Assembly (NCBI GenBank): GCA_964518505.1
Contig: CAZFGT010000040.1
Span: 1-21,980, forward strand
Reading direction: 5' to 3'
DNA: 21,980 nt
From: DASPUH01 sp964518505
Lineage (GTDB): Bacteria; Chloroflexota; Limnocylindria; Limnocylindrales; CSP1-4
Shown: positions 8,771-17,104 of the stretch, one piece after another
How positions within the stretch are numbered: the first letter of the stretch is position 1
Layout of the letters: each line of letters starts with the position of its first letter
The notes under the pieces: generated by a model
Seen by the model: only the letters and a program-made list of their open reading frames with translations
Databases searched by the model: none
What the model was told of the DNA's origin: nothing
Program-made: the position numbers and the translations under genes

Positions 8771-8787
8771 GGCTCCTGAGGGGAGCC
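8771..8787 (-). promoter_or_regulatory. yqeY: rpsU-yqeY intergenic hairpin that covers the yqeY ribosome-binding site
   Basis: On the transcribed strand, GGCTCC and GGAGCC form a perfect 6-bp stem around a five-base loop (CCTCA). The 3' arm contains most of the AGGAG that serves as the yqeY Shine-Dalgarno. The structure could lower yqeY translation relative to rpsU, or act as a partial attenuator or processing site. The stem is seen in the sequence; the function is inferred. Confidence 0.5.
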
Positions 8788-8815
8788 GCGCTCGCCCGGC
8801 GGGGCGGCGTGGCCT

Positions 8816-8995
8816 CTAGCCCTGGCGAGCGGCCTTCTTGCGCTTGGCTTCCTTGCGCTTGCGCTTCACGCTCGGCTTCTCGTAGTGCTCGCGGCGGCGT
8901 GCCTCAGCGAGGATGCCGCTCTGCTGGATCTTCTTGTTGAAGCGACGCAGGGCGCTCTCGAAGGTTTCGTTCTCGCCGACTCGGACTTCGGCCAA
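8816..8995 (-). CDS. rpsU: 30S ribosomal protein S21
   Basis: S21 is a small basic protein of the 30S platform near the anti-Shine-Dalgarno. The 59-residue sequence opens xAEVRVGENETFESALRRF, continues with the conserved KKIQQSGILAEARRREHYEKPS and ends in a lysine/arginine-rich tail. The TTG at 8995 is chosen as start because it gives the normal MAEVRVGENE N-terminus and GGGAGGTGA lies just upstream. The longer ATG frame to 9034 would place the ribosome-binding site inside the gene. It is the first gene of the yqeY-pgpH-ybeY operon, with a strong promoter at 9115-9143 and a leader of about 110 nt. Confidence 0.95.
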   Translation of the reverse strand: MAEVRVGENETFESALRRFNKKIQQSGILAEARRREHYEKPSVKRKRKEAKRKKAARQG

Positions 8996-9016
8996 TGACG
9001 GTTCACCTCCCGCCGG

Positions 9017-9030
9017 CTGGGTTGGCCCAG
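9017..9030 (-). promoter_or_regulatory. rpsU: Small stem-loop in the rpsU leader, directly before the ribosome-binding site
   Basis: CTGGG-CCAA-CCCAG forms a perfect 5-bp stem on the rpsU strand, four bases upstream of the GGGAGG-containing segment. A second short stem (GTCCC/GGGAC) lies further 5' in the leader. These could take part in S21 feedback control. That is inference only; short stems are common at this GC content. Confidence 0.3.
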
Positions 9031-9114
9031 TCACCTGACGGCCCGCTGCCGGGATTCGGGCTCGTGACGACGCGCGGGCCGTCCCAGCGGGGGACCCGGC
9101 GTCAGGGCCTGCGG

Positions 9115-9143
9115 AGTGTAGCCGCGGGTGGGGGGACGGTCAA
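9115..9143 (-). promoter_or_regulatory. rpsU: Sigma70-type promoter of the rpsU operon
   Basis: On the minus strand, TTGACC (9143-9138) is followed after exactly 17 bp by TACACT (9120-9115). That is five of six and four of six consensus bases at the ideal spacing. Transcription would start near 9108, about 110 nt before the TTG start of rpsU. It is the best-matching promoter I found in the window. Confidence 0.75.
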
Positions 9144-9189
9144 TCGGTGACGCGGCAGACCGGCTCGCGTGGCGCGGCCGGGCGCGGTC

Positions 9190-9372
9190 CTAGCGCTTGC
9201 CGTCGCGGTTCGCGGCCAGGTGGGCCTTCCACTCGTCGGGCTGGCGCGGATCGGTACCCACGCTGCCTTCCCAGCCGCAGATGCAGGTGACGTGGAGCTC
9301 GCGGTGGCGGTACTCGGCGATGACGTGCTTGGGCGGCTCGAGGGCGGGCTTGGTGAGGCGGGCGGGATTCAA
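9190..9372 (-). CDS. Small CxCGW protein, unknown function
   Basis: This is a 60-residue protein. The C-terminal half has Cys30-x-Cys32-Gly-Trp, then a spaced Asp/Trp segment and His51 (EWKAHL). The pattern resembles short zinc-ribbon-like proteins of high-GC bacteria, but only two cysteines are present, so metal binding is uncertain. The TTG start at 9372 is supported by AGGAG seven bases upstream. The frame stays open upstream to 9483, but that part is low-complexity and has no ribosome-binding site. It lies upstream of, and on the same strand as, rpsU, yet the rpsU promoter lies in between, so it is probably a separate transcript or a minor read-through contributor. I can name no function. 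Confidence 0.7.
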   Translation of the reverse strand: MNPARLTKPALEPPKHVIAEYRHRELHVTCICGWEGSVGTDPRQPDEWKAHLAANRDGKR

Positions 9373-9488
9373 CGATGAACTCCTGTGGCCTGGCCGCGGA
9401 CTCGCCTGCGGCTGCCGAAGGGTCGGCCGCACCACCGGTTGACGGTCCAAGGCGAGCCACGATGGTACCACGGCGGGCACCACGGGAC

Positions 9489-11672
9489 TCAGGGGCAGGG
9501 CTGGCCGAGCCCCGCGGCCGTCGCGTCGGACACCACGCTGGGTCCACCAAGGACCACGAACGAGGCGGGCGTGAGCTCGCAGATCACCGTGCGGATGCTG
9601 GCCGGCACCGGCCCGGTAGCCGGCAGGAGCAGCAGGACCGTCCCGGCCCCGGCCACGACCGGCGTCCCCGACAGGCCGTCGGCGAAGCCCGTGCCGGAGG
9701 CCACGTAGACGACCGCCGGCGGGACGGTATCGGGCCCGAGGTCCGCGGCCGCGTTGGCCGAGGTCTCGTACCGGTCGGCGCCCGAGATGCGCGTCACCGA
9801 ATAGCCCTCGTTGATCAGCGTCGTCTCGACCCCCTCACTCACCGCGCCCGGTCCCCCGACGATCCAGATGGCACCCGGGTTCAGATGCGCGAGCGCGACG
9901 GCCACGGGCCCAGGGATCGAGTCGGTCTGGACCAGCAGCAGCGGCCAGCCCAGGCGGCCAGCGATCGGCGCCCCGGACATCCCGTCGGGGAAGGTCAGGC
10001 CGCTGGCGATGATCACGCCACCCACTCCCGGGGCGTACTTGCCGCTCCGGCTCGGATCGGCGATGGCGGCTGACGTGTCGTAACGGTCCACGCCACCAAG
10101 GCGGGTCAACTTGCTCGCGTCCCCGCCGAGGTAGGTCGTCACCAGGTGGTCGGCGACCGTCGTGGGGATGGCCCCCACGCCGCCGACGAGGGTGATGTGA
10201 CTGGGCGCGAGCGCGCTCAGGCGGGCGCTGATCGGGGCGGGCAGGGGCCAGGCCGGGGCCACCAGGAGGAGCGGCGCATGGTCGCGCGCGGCGAGTGGGG
10301 CGGCCGAGAGCGCATCGGCGAAGCCGGTCCCGGCGGCGAGGTAGACCGTGCCGTGGGTCGCGTAGCCGCCCAGGCCGGCCACCGCCGCCGACGTCGCGTA
10401 ACGGTCGGCGCCGGACACGCGGGTCGTGTTGGACACGATGTGGTAGACCCCGCCGTTGATCTCCTCCAGATAGAGCTCGCCGGCCGCGTCCTCGCCGAAG
10501 CCGGTCAAGGTGAGGCCGGTCTGGAGGAGGACCTCAGGCGTGGCCGGGCTGGTGGCGGTCACCGGCACGTCCCAGATCGTGCCCGAGCACAGGTCGCCGA
10601 ACAGATAACGCCCCACGAGATCGGGGAACTCGCTGCCGCGGTAGACGTAGCCGCCGATGATGGCGCAGCCCTTGCTGTGGTCATAGGTGAGCAGGGGCCC
10701 CTGGGACGGCACCGGGGCGGCGCAGCCGTGGAAGTTCTGGGCGTGGAAGCCTTCGTAGTACGGCCAGCCGAAGTCCAGGCCCTTGCCCGGACTGGCCCCG
10801 CCGACATGGTCGACCTCCTCGTAGGTGTCCTGGCCGACGTCGGCGATCCACATGTCGCCGGTCGCCGTATCGAAGCTCCAGCGCCACGGGTTGCGCAGGC
10901 CCCAGGCCCACACTTCCTTGGCCCCGCCCGAGCCGCTGGCGAACGGGTTGTCGGCAGGGATCCCATAGGCCTTGCCGGGCAGCGGCGACGAGCTGTGGAC
11001 GTCGAGGCGCAGGAGCTTGCCGAGCAGCACGTTCGTGTTCTGGGCGTTGCCGCAGCCGGCGCCCGGATCGTCTCCGCCGCCGCCGTCACCGGTGCCGATG
11101 TACAGGTCGCCGTCGGGCCCGAAGTTGAGCATCCCGCCGTTGTGGTTCTGGTTGACCGGGTGGGGGATGTCGATGATCGGCGTGGCCGTCGTGCCGGCCG
11201 TATCTGCCGTCGCGGTAGCCGTCGTGAACGACGAGACCTGCAGGCTGCCGTCAGTCCGCGTGTACGACACGTAGAACGTGTGGTTGGTGGCGAAGGCCGG
11301 GTCGAACACCAGGCCGAGCAGGCCTTCCTCGTCGCCCGAATCGTTGAAGCCGGCGCCGCTCACCGATCCCATGGAAAGGAACGGCGTGCTTTGCTTCACG
11401 CCGCCATCGATGACCCGGATGGCGCCCGTTCGCTCCACGACGAACAGGCGGCTGCTCGTCCCGTCGTTGGTGGTGAGGAGCGGTTCGTCGTAGGAGCCCG
11501 ATCCGGGCACCTGGACCAGCGACAGGACGGGTTTGCCGGGCGGCGCCACGACGGCCTCCACGGCCGCGGGGCGGCCCATCGCTGAGGCGCCAAGGGCAGA
11601 CAGCACGAGGGCCGCGGCAGCGCCGGAGGCGAGGGCGCGGCGCAGGACGATGGTGGCGGCGAGGTGCGACAT
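9489..11672 (-). CDS. Secreted PQQ-type glucose/sorbosone dehydrogenase-like protein with three CWB2 repeats
   Basis: This is a 727-residue exported protein. A signal peptide (about 1-40) precedes a six-bladed GSDH propeller (PF07995-like) at about 45-412. The active-site region is clear: QNHNGGMLNFGPDGDLYIGTGDGG with His177 as the probable catalytic base, and AWGLRNPWRWSFD at 256-268 followed by WIADVGQDTYEEV. The family oxidises sugars with PQQ; the substrate here is unknown. Three CWB2 repeats follow at about 417-515, 520-620 and 624-727, each with a GxDRYxTS start, and probably tether the enzyme to the wall. The ATG at 11672 has GGGGAG 6 bp upstream. The frame remains open far upstream, but that is shadow sequence overlapping the divergent gene. 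No PQQ-synthesis genes are present. Confidence 0.9.
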   Translation of the reverse strand: MSHLAATIVLRRALASGAAAALVLSALGASAMGRPAAVEAVVAPPGKPVLSLVQVPGSGSYDEPLLTTNDGTSSRLFVVERTGAIRVIDGGVKQSTPFLSMGSVSGAGFNDSGDEEGLLGLVFDPAFATNHTFYVSYTRTDGSLQVSSFTTATATADTAGTTATPIIDIPHPVNQNHNGGMLNFGPDGDLYIGTGDGGGGDDPGAGCGNAQNTNVLLGKLLRLDVHSSSPLPGKAYGIPADNPFASGSGGAKEVWAWGLRNPWRWSFDTATGDMWIADVGQDTYEEVDHVGGASPGKGLDFGWPYYEGFHAQNFHGCAAPVPSQGPLLTYDHSKGCAIIGGYVYRGSEFPDLVGRYLFGDLCSGTIWDVPVTATSPATPEVLLQTGLTLTGFGEDAAGELYLEEINGGVYHIVSNTTRVSGADRYATSAAVAGLGGYATHGTVYLAAGTGFADALSAAPLAARDHAPLLLVAPAWPLPAPISARLSALAPSHITLVGGVGAIPTTVADHLVTTYLGGDASKLTRLGGVDRYDTSAAIADPSRSGKYAPGVGGVIIASGLTFPDGMSGAPIAGRLGWPLLLVQTDSIPGPVAVALAHLNPGAIWIVGGPGAVSEGVETTLINEGYSVTRISGADRYETSANAAADLGPDTVPPAVVYVASGTGFADGLSGTPVVAGAGTVLLLLPATGPVPASIRTVICELTPASFVVLGGPSVVSDATAAGLGQPCP

Positions 11673-11903
11673 GCCATCTCCCCGGAAGCGCCCGGGCACC
11701 CGCCCGGGGTCGCGGCGGACCGTACCACGTGCGGCGACCCCGCGGCCCCGAAGATGGTCCCCGCGGCCCGCGGGACCCTCGGTGCGGAGCGGCAACAGGT
11801 TGAGAACCCTTAAGTACCGCATCCCTTCCGGCGGTGGTAGGGTGCCCCGGTCATCATCACCCGCCGGGCACGCTCCGGCCTCATCACGTCGGGGAGTCCG
11901 GGC
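11673..11903. promoter_or_regulatory. Divergent intergenic region between the two dehydrogenase-like genes
   Basis: This 231-bp spacer must hold promoters for both genes. Visible elements are an imperfect inverted repeat at 11756-11777 (GGTCCC...GGGACC arms), a comparatively AT-rich patch with TTGAGA at 11800-11805 and CTTAAG just after it, and TAGGGT at 11838-11843. None pairs into a convincing -35/-10 set. Both genes have good Shine-Dalgarno sequences at their starts. Confidence 0.4.
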
Positions 11904-14900
11904 ATGTCCGCGCGCCGCTCGCCGTTCCGCCAGCGCCTCGGCGCGGCCGCCTCCGCCGTGGCCATCCTGGCCGCGCTCGCCGGGACCGTGGTCGGTCCGG
12001 CGGTCGCCCCCGTGGCCGCCGCCACGCCGCCCGCCGCCACCTCGCCTGAGCTGCTCTCCACGTCCGCCACACCTCCGCAGCCGCGGTCGGTCAAACCCGC
12101 CAGCGCCCCGACCCTCGCCAGCGGCTTCGTCGACTCGACCGTCTTCACCGGCCTGACCAACCCGACCAAGGTCCGCTTCGCCGCCGACGGGCGTGTCTTC
12201 GTGGCCGAGAAGAGCGGCCTGATCCTGGAGTTCCAGAGCGTCAGCGATCCCAACCCGCCGACGGTCTGGGCCGACCTGAGCAGTGAGGTCGACAACTACT
12301 GGGACCGTGGCCTGCTGGGCTTCGCCCTCTCGCCCAACTTCGTCAACGACCACACGTTCTACGTGCAGTACGGCTATGACCACAATCCCGTGGCGGACCT
12401 GCCCGGCAACCCGTACGGGGCGCCTTCGTCATGGCATGACGCCTGCCCCAGTCCGCCCAACCCGACCACCGACGGCTGCACCATCCTGGGCCGCATCTCG
12501 CGCGTCAGCGGCGTGCCGTCGGGGACACCGCTTGGCACGGCGAACGAGACCGTCCTGGTCCAGGGCTGGTGCCAGCAGTACCCCAGCCACTCCAACGACG
12601 ACCTGTGGATCGGGCCGGACGGCGACATCTACTCGACGGCCGGCGACGGGGCCAGCTTCTCCGACTTCGACTACGGCCAGCTCGGCGGCAGCAGCGGCTC
12701 GCCGACACCGGTCAACCCGTGTGGCGATCCGCCCCACGCCGCTGGCACGGCCGACAGCATCCCCACCGCGGAAGGTGGCTCGCTTCGCGCGCAGAGCGTC
12801 CGCCGTGCGGAGGGCCCGGGGGCGGCCGTCCTGAACGGCGCGCTGCTGCGCATCGACCCCTCGACCGGCGCTGGCGTGGTCGGCAACCCCTACTACACCG
12901 GCAACGGCCAGAACAACCAGAGTCGCATCCTGGCCTTCGGCCTGCGCAATCCCTTCCGCTTCACCTTCCAGCCGGGGACCGGCACGGTGTGGATCGGCGA
13001 TGTCGGGGACGTGACGTGGGAGGAGATCGACCGCCTCGCGCTGCCCGCCACGACCGGCACTGACGACTTCGGCTGGCCGTGTGACGAAGGGGCCGGATCG
13101 CACCCCGGCTGGCCCGCTGGCCTCAACCTGTGCACGTCGCTGACCAACGCGGTCAACCCGTACTTCACGTACAACCACGAAGACTCGGTGGCCAGCGGGG
13201 ACGGGTGCCTCACCGGCAGCTCGTCGATCAGCGGCATGACCTTCTACAGCGCCACCAGCTACCCCAGCAAGTACAAGGGCGCGCTGTTCTTCACGGACCA
13301 CTCACGCGACTGCATCTGGGCCATGTTGCCCGGCGCCGGCGGGCAGCCCGACCCGACCAAGATCGTGCCCTTCGACGTAGGCAGCGTCGCGCCGCCGTCA
13401 TGCCTGACCTGCGCGGTGGACCTGGAGACCGACCCGGTCAGCGGCGACATCTTCTACGCGAACTTCGACGCCGGGCAGATCCACCGCATCTCGTACGGCG
13501 TGCCGCAGGCCATCGCCCACGCCGACGTCACCAGCGGGGACGTGCCCCTGACCGTCCATTTCGACGGCACCGCTTCGACGACCTCCGCGCCGCCCCTCGC
13601 CTACGCCTGGACGATCCCCAACGGCTCGTGCAACAGCCTGACCAGCGCCACCCCCACGTGCACCTTCAGCTCGGTGGGGACGTCGCACGTGACGCTCAAG
13701 GTGACCGACGCCAACAGCGTCTCCAACACGAGCGCGCCGATCACCATCACCGCCGGCGACAGTCCGCCCACCGCGGTCATCGACACGATCGACGGCGCGG
13801 CCCCCCCGGCCCAACCGACGCTGGACGGCCAGGGCAACCCGCCCGCCGTGCGACCGAGCGGCGTGCCGGCCTTCTTCGCCGTGGGCGACACCATCTCCTT
13901 CACCGGGCACGGCACCGCCGCGGGCGGGGGCAACCTGCCGGTGAGTGACCTGACGTGGGACGTGCGCATCTACCACTGTCCGTCCAACTGCCACACGCAC
14001 GACATCGAGACCCTGAGCGGCACGTCGAGCGGCAGCTTCGGCGCGCCCGACCATTCGTATCCGTCGCTGTTGTGGATCCAGCTCACGGCCACCGACTCGT
14101 TCGGCCTGAACGACTCGGCCTCGGTCTACCTCTACCCCAAGACGTCGACCTTCACCATCACCAGCTCGCCGTCGGGCATCACCGTCACGGCCGGCACCTT
14201 CACCGGCACCACGCCGTTCACGGACACCTTCTTCCAGGGCGGGGCGGTGGGCCTGTCCGCCCCCGTGCTGCCGATGGTGGGCGGCACCCAGTACGGATTC
14301 GTGTCGTGGTCTGACGGGCTCCCGGCGACCCATGGGGTGACGGCCCCGGCCTCCAACCCCACCTATTCGCTGCGTTACATCCCCGACTCGCGGCTGGCAG
14401 GTTCTGACCGCTACGGCACCTCGGCCGCGGCCGCCGCCCAGTACCCGACCCACCAGGCCGTGGTCTACGTCGCCTCAGGGGCCGAATTCGCCGACGCCGC
14501 GGCGGCCGCCGCCATCGCCGGCCAGCAGCATGCGCCGCTCCTCCTGGTCCAGCCGACCGGCATCCCCGCCTCCATCAGCACCCAGCTGACCCGCCTCGCC
14601 CCTGCCCGGATCATCGTCCTGGGCAGCGAGGGAGCCGTCTCGACGGGGGTCTTCGACCAGCTCAAGGCATTCACCGCACCGACCACGGGCCAGGTCAGCA
14701 GGGCCGCCGGGGCGGACCGCTACGCCACCGCCGTGGGCCTGGCGGAGGCCGCGTTCGGGGGCCATGTGGACACCGTCGTCGTGGCCAGTGGCCTCGACTT
14801 CGCCGACGCGGTATCGGCGGCGCCGCTGGCCGCCCTCGACCATGCCCCGGTGCTGTACGTGCAACCGTCGGCCATCCCGGCCTCGGTCCGTGACGCGCTG

Positions 14901-15308
14901 GTCAACATGCTGACGCCGACCCACATCGTGATCGTGGGCGGGGTCGGCGCCGTGTCCGCGGCCGTGTCCGCGGACCTTGGCAAGATCGCCGGGTCGACAC
15001 CCGCGCGCTTCGGCGGCGTCGACCGCTACGCCACGGCCGAACAGGTGGCCCTGCAGGTCGCCGGCGGTTCCAGCCCCGCAGCCGTCTACGTGGCCAGCGG
15101 CCTGGCCTTCCCCGATGCCCTCACCGGCGCCGCCCTGGCCGCATCGTTGGGCGACCCGGTCCTGCTGGCCTCGACGACCACGCCCCTGCCAGCCGCGACG
15201 GCCGCCGGGATGGCGGCGATGAAGCCACATGCCGTCGTCGTCATGGGCGGCAGCGGCGCGCTGTCCGACGCCGTCCTCATCGCCCTGCCGGCGGCGAGCG
15301 CACCCTAG
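11904..15308 (+). CDS. Secreted sugar dehydrogenase-like propeller with PKD domain and three CWB2 repeats
   Basis: This is a 1134-residue exported protein. A signal peptide (about 1-40) and a Pro/Ala/Ser linker precede a GSDH-type propeller at about 75-532. It has GLLGFALSPNF, a His229 region (PSHSNDDLWIGPDGDIY) where the usual HNGG is changed but the His is kept, FGLRNPFRFTF at 345-355 and IGDVGDVTWEEID. A cysteine-rich insert (about 181-273) is typical of the larger, PKD-linked members of this family. A PKD domain spans about 535-617. A second beta-rich region (about 620-825) is unassigned. Three CWB2 repeats end the protein at about 831-930, 933-1030 and 1031-1134. The ATG start has GGGGAG about 8 bp upstream. 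It is a divergent paralogue of its neighbour with different inserts, and enzymatic activity is less certain. Confidence 0.9.
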   Translation: MSARRSPFRQRLGAAASAVAILAALAGTVVGPAVAPVAAATPPAATSPELLSTSATPPQPRSVKPASAPTLASGFVDSTVFTGLTNPTKVRFAADGRVFVAEKSGLILEFQSVSDPNPPTVWADLSSEVDNYWDRGLLGFALSPNFVNDHTFYVQYGYDHNPVADLPGNPYGAPSSWHDACPSPPNPTTDGCTILGRISRVSGVPSGTPLGTANETVLVQGWCQQYPSHSNDDLWIGPDGDIYSTAGDGASFSDFDYGQLGGSSGSPTPVNPCGDPPHAAGTADSIPTAEGGSLRAQSVRRAEGPGAAVLNGALLRIDPSTGAGVVGNPYYTGNGQNNQSRILAFGLRNPFRFTFQPGTGTVWIGDVGDVTWEEIDRLALPATTGTDDFGWPCDEGAGSHPGWPAGLNLCTSLTNAVNPYFTYNHEDSVASGDGCLTGSSSISGMTFYSATSYPSKYKGALFFTDHSRDCIWAMLPGAGGQPDPTKIVPFDVGSVAPPSCLTCAVDLETDPVSGDIFYANFDAGQIHRISYGVPQAIAHADVTSGDVPLTVHFDGTASTTSAPPLAYAWTIPNGSCNSLTSATPTCTFSSVGTSHVTLKVTDANSVSNTSAPITITAGDSPPTAVIDTIDGAAPPAQPTLDGQGNPPAVRPSGVPAFFAVGDTISFTGHGTAAGGGNLPVSDLTWDVRIYHCPSNCHTHDIETLSGTSSGSFGAPDHSYPSLLWIQLTATDSFGLNDSASVYLYPKTSTFTITSSPSGITVTAGTFTGTTPFTDTFFQGGAVGLSAPVLPMVGGTQYGFVSWSDGLPATHGVTAPASNPTYSLRYIPDSRLAGSDRYGTSAAAAAQYPTHQAVVYVASGAEFADAAAAAAIAGQQHAPLLLVQPTGIPASISTQLTRLAPARIIVLGSEGAVSTGVFDQLKAFTAPTTGQVSRAAGADRYATAVGLAEAAFGGHVDTVVVASGLDFADAVSAAPLAALDHAPVLYVQPSAIPASVRDALVNMLTPTHIVIVGGVGAVSAAVSADLGKIAGSTPARFGGVDRYATAEQVALQVAGGSSPAAVYVASGLAFPDALTGAALAASLGDPVLLASTTTPLPAATAAGMAAMKPHAVVVMGGSGALSDAVLIALPAASAP

Positions 15309-15327
15309 AGGCGTCACAGCAGGACCC

Positions 15328-15356
15328 TTGACGCTGGGCATGGCCGGCCCGATGCT
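15328..15356 (+). promoter_or_regulatory. Possible promoter before the acyl-CoA synthetase gene
   Basis: TTGACG is followed by 17 bp and then GATGCT. The -35 is good and the -10 is poor. It ends eight bases before the ATG at 15365, so a transcript from here would be nearly leaderless, which fits the absence of a Shine-Dalgarno at this gene. Confidence 0.3.
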
Positions 15357-15364
15357 GGCCTCCC

Positions 15365-17104
15365 ATGGCCGAGGCCTTTCCCGATCCGACCGGCTACCGG
15401 TCGCTGGTCGACCTGGCCGACCGGTCCCTGGATCGCGCGGGACCCGACGAGGTCTTCGCCTTCGTCGGTGACGACGGCGCGCTCGCGGCGTGGTCAGGCG
15501 ACGAGGTGCGTCGGCGTTCCCTGGCGGCAGCGTGGCGGCTCCGGGCCCTGGGTCTCGTCGCCGGCGACCGGCTGCTCGTGTGGAGCCCGCCCGGCCCCGA
15601 GGTGCCCATCCTCTACCTCGGCGCGCTCCGGGCCGGGGTCCTGGTCGTGCCGCTTGACCTGCGCATGGCGCCCCAGACGATCGAGCGGATCGTCCGCCTC
15701 GCCGACACAGGCTGGCTGGCGTTGGGCACCGGCCGCGACGCGCCCGACCCGCGCGACGTGGCCCTGGGGCACGTCCAGATCCGGCCGGTCGACTGGCTGA
15801 CGGCCGCGGCCCCCCTGCCGGGCGCCGCGACGCCGGCCACGGGCCCGACCGACGTGCCCTTCCCGCCCGACTGGGAGACCCGCATGGCCGCCTGGCCCTC
15901 CCCTGGCCGCGAGACGCCGTTCCTGATCGTCTTCACCTCGGGCACCACGGGCAACCCCAAGGGCGCCGTGCTGACCCACGGCAACCTCCTGGCCACGGTC
16001 GAGGCGACCGACGCGGTCATCCCCCACCGCCAGCACCGCATCGTCTCGCTCCTGCCGCTGTCGCACCTCTTCGGCGTCCTGGAGCTCTACTACGGGCTGC
16101 ACGGCAGCGCCCCGATCCTGTACGTGCGCTCGCGCAATCCGCGCGTCATCTTCGAGGCCATCCGCGCCCACCAGGTCACGACGATGGTCGTGGTGCCCCA
16201 GCTGCTCGACCTGTTCTGGGCCGCCCTGACGCGCGAGGTCGCCCGACTCGGCCGCACGGCCACCTTCGAGCGAGCCCGGCGGATCGGCCGCCACCTGCCC
16301 TACGCCGTCCGGCGCTGGCTCTTCCGCTCCATCCATGCGCAGCTGGGCGGCGGCTTGACCCTCTTCATCTGCGCCGCGGCGTTCCTGCCCCCGGCCCTCC
16401 AGGAGGCCTGGGAGGAGATCGGCGTGGTGGTCGTCCAGGGCTTCGGGTCCACGGAGTGCGGCTTTGCCACGGCCAACCATCCCGGCGACCACGATCCCGG
16501 CACCGTCGGCCGGCCCATGCCGCCCGCACGGGTGCGTATCGACCCTTCTGACGGTGAGGTCCAGGTGGCCGGCCCGACCGTCTTCCAGGGCTACTGGCGC
16601 GACCCGGCGGCGACGGCCGCGGCTTTCACGGATGACGGCTGGTATCGCACCGGTGACGTGGGCCGCTGGGACGACCGGGGCAGCCTGGTCCTGTCGGGCC
16701 GCCTCAAGGACATGATCGCCCTGCCCAACGGCATGAAGGTCTACCCCGAGGACATCGAGAACGCCCTGCGCGTGGCCGGCCTTGGCGACACCGTCGTGCT
16801 CGAGACCGCGCCCGGACGGATCGAGGCGGTCGTGCTGCCCCCTGGGGCCGCCCTGGCCATCGCCCCGGGGGCGCCGACGCCGCCGGCCAGGCCCAGGTCG
16901 GCCGCGGAGGTCGCCGCCCTGCGGGCGACGGTGGACCAGGCGGTGAAGGCGGCCAATGCCGCGCTCGGGATGCACCAGCGGGTCGTTGCGTGGCGCTTCT
17001 GGCCCGAGCCCGACTTCCCTCGCACCCACACCCTCAAGGTACGGCGCGACACCGTGCGCGCCTGGGTCCAGACGGACCCGCATCCCGTGCCGGCTACTTC
17101 GTGA
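15365..17104 (+). CDS. AMP-forming acyl-CoA synthetase / AMP-dependent ligase
   Basis: Members of this superfamily activate a carboxylate with ATP to an acyl-adenylate, then usually form a CoA thioester. The 579-residue protein has all the core motifs: the P-loop TSGTTGNPKG at 191-200, GFGSTECG at 359-366 and YRTGDVG at 427-433 followed by WDDRGSLVLSGRLKDMI. A C-terminal lysine lies in THTLKVRR (Lys558), the likely catalytic lysine. The overall pattern resembles long-chain fatty acid ligases, but the substrate cannot be read from the sequence. It stands alone between a wall protein and a convergent operon, and its end overlaps the end of the convergent lipoprotein gene by 11 bp. The ATG has no ribosome-binding site and lies in a short inverted repeat (GGCCTC/GAGGCC). 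Confidence 0.92.
   Translation: MAEAFPDPTGYRSLVDLADRSLDRAGPDEVFAFVGDDGALAAWSGDEVRRRSLAAAWRLRALGLVAGDRLLVWSPPGPEVPILYLGALRAGVLVVPLDLRMAPQTIERIVRLADTGWLALGTGRDAPDPRDVALGHVQIRPVDWLTAAAPLPGAATPATGPTDVPFPPDWETRMAAWPSPGRETPFLIVFTSGTTGNPKGAVLTHGNLLATVEATDAVIPHRQHRIVSLLPLSHLFGVLELYYGLHGSAPILYVRSRNPRVIFEAIRAHQVTTMVVVPQLLDLFWAALTREVARLGRTATFERARRIGRHLPYAVRRWLFRSIHAQLGGGLTLFICAAAFLPPALQEAWEEIGVVVVQGFGSTECGFATANHPGDHDPGTVGRPMPPARVRIDPSDGEVQVAGPTVFQGYWRDPAATAAAFTDDGWYRTGDVGRWDDRGSLVLSGRLKDMIALPNGMKVYPEDIENALRVAGLGDTVVLETAPGRIEAVVLPPGAALAIAPGAPTPPARPRSAAEVAALRATVDQAVKAANAALGMHQRVVAWRFWPEPDFPRTHTLKVRRDTVRAWVQTDPHPVPATS

Noticed and set aside
10146..11585. 479-codon plus-strand open frame
   Set aside because: Antisense to the dehydrogenase-like gene; composition is typical of a GC-driven shadow.
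11756..11777. Inverted repeat GGTCCC...GGGACC as a firm operator
   Set aside because: Imperfect, GC-only and single copy; kept only as a note in the intergenic entry.
2832..15308. Repeated coding segments as possible CRISPR or mobile repeats
   Set aside because: The repetition is at protein level (CWB2 repeats) with diverged DNA. No short regularly spaced direct repeats and no transposase were found in the window.
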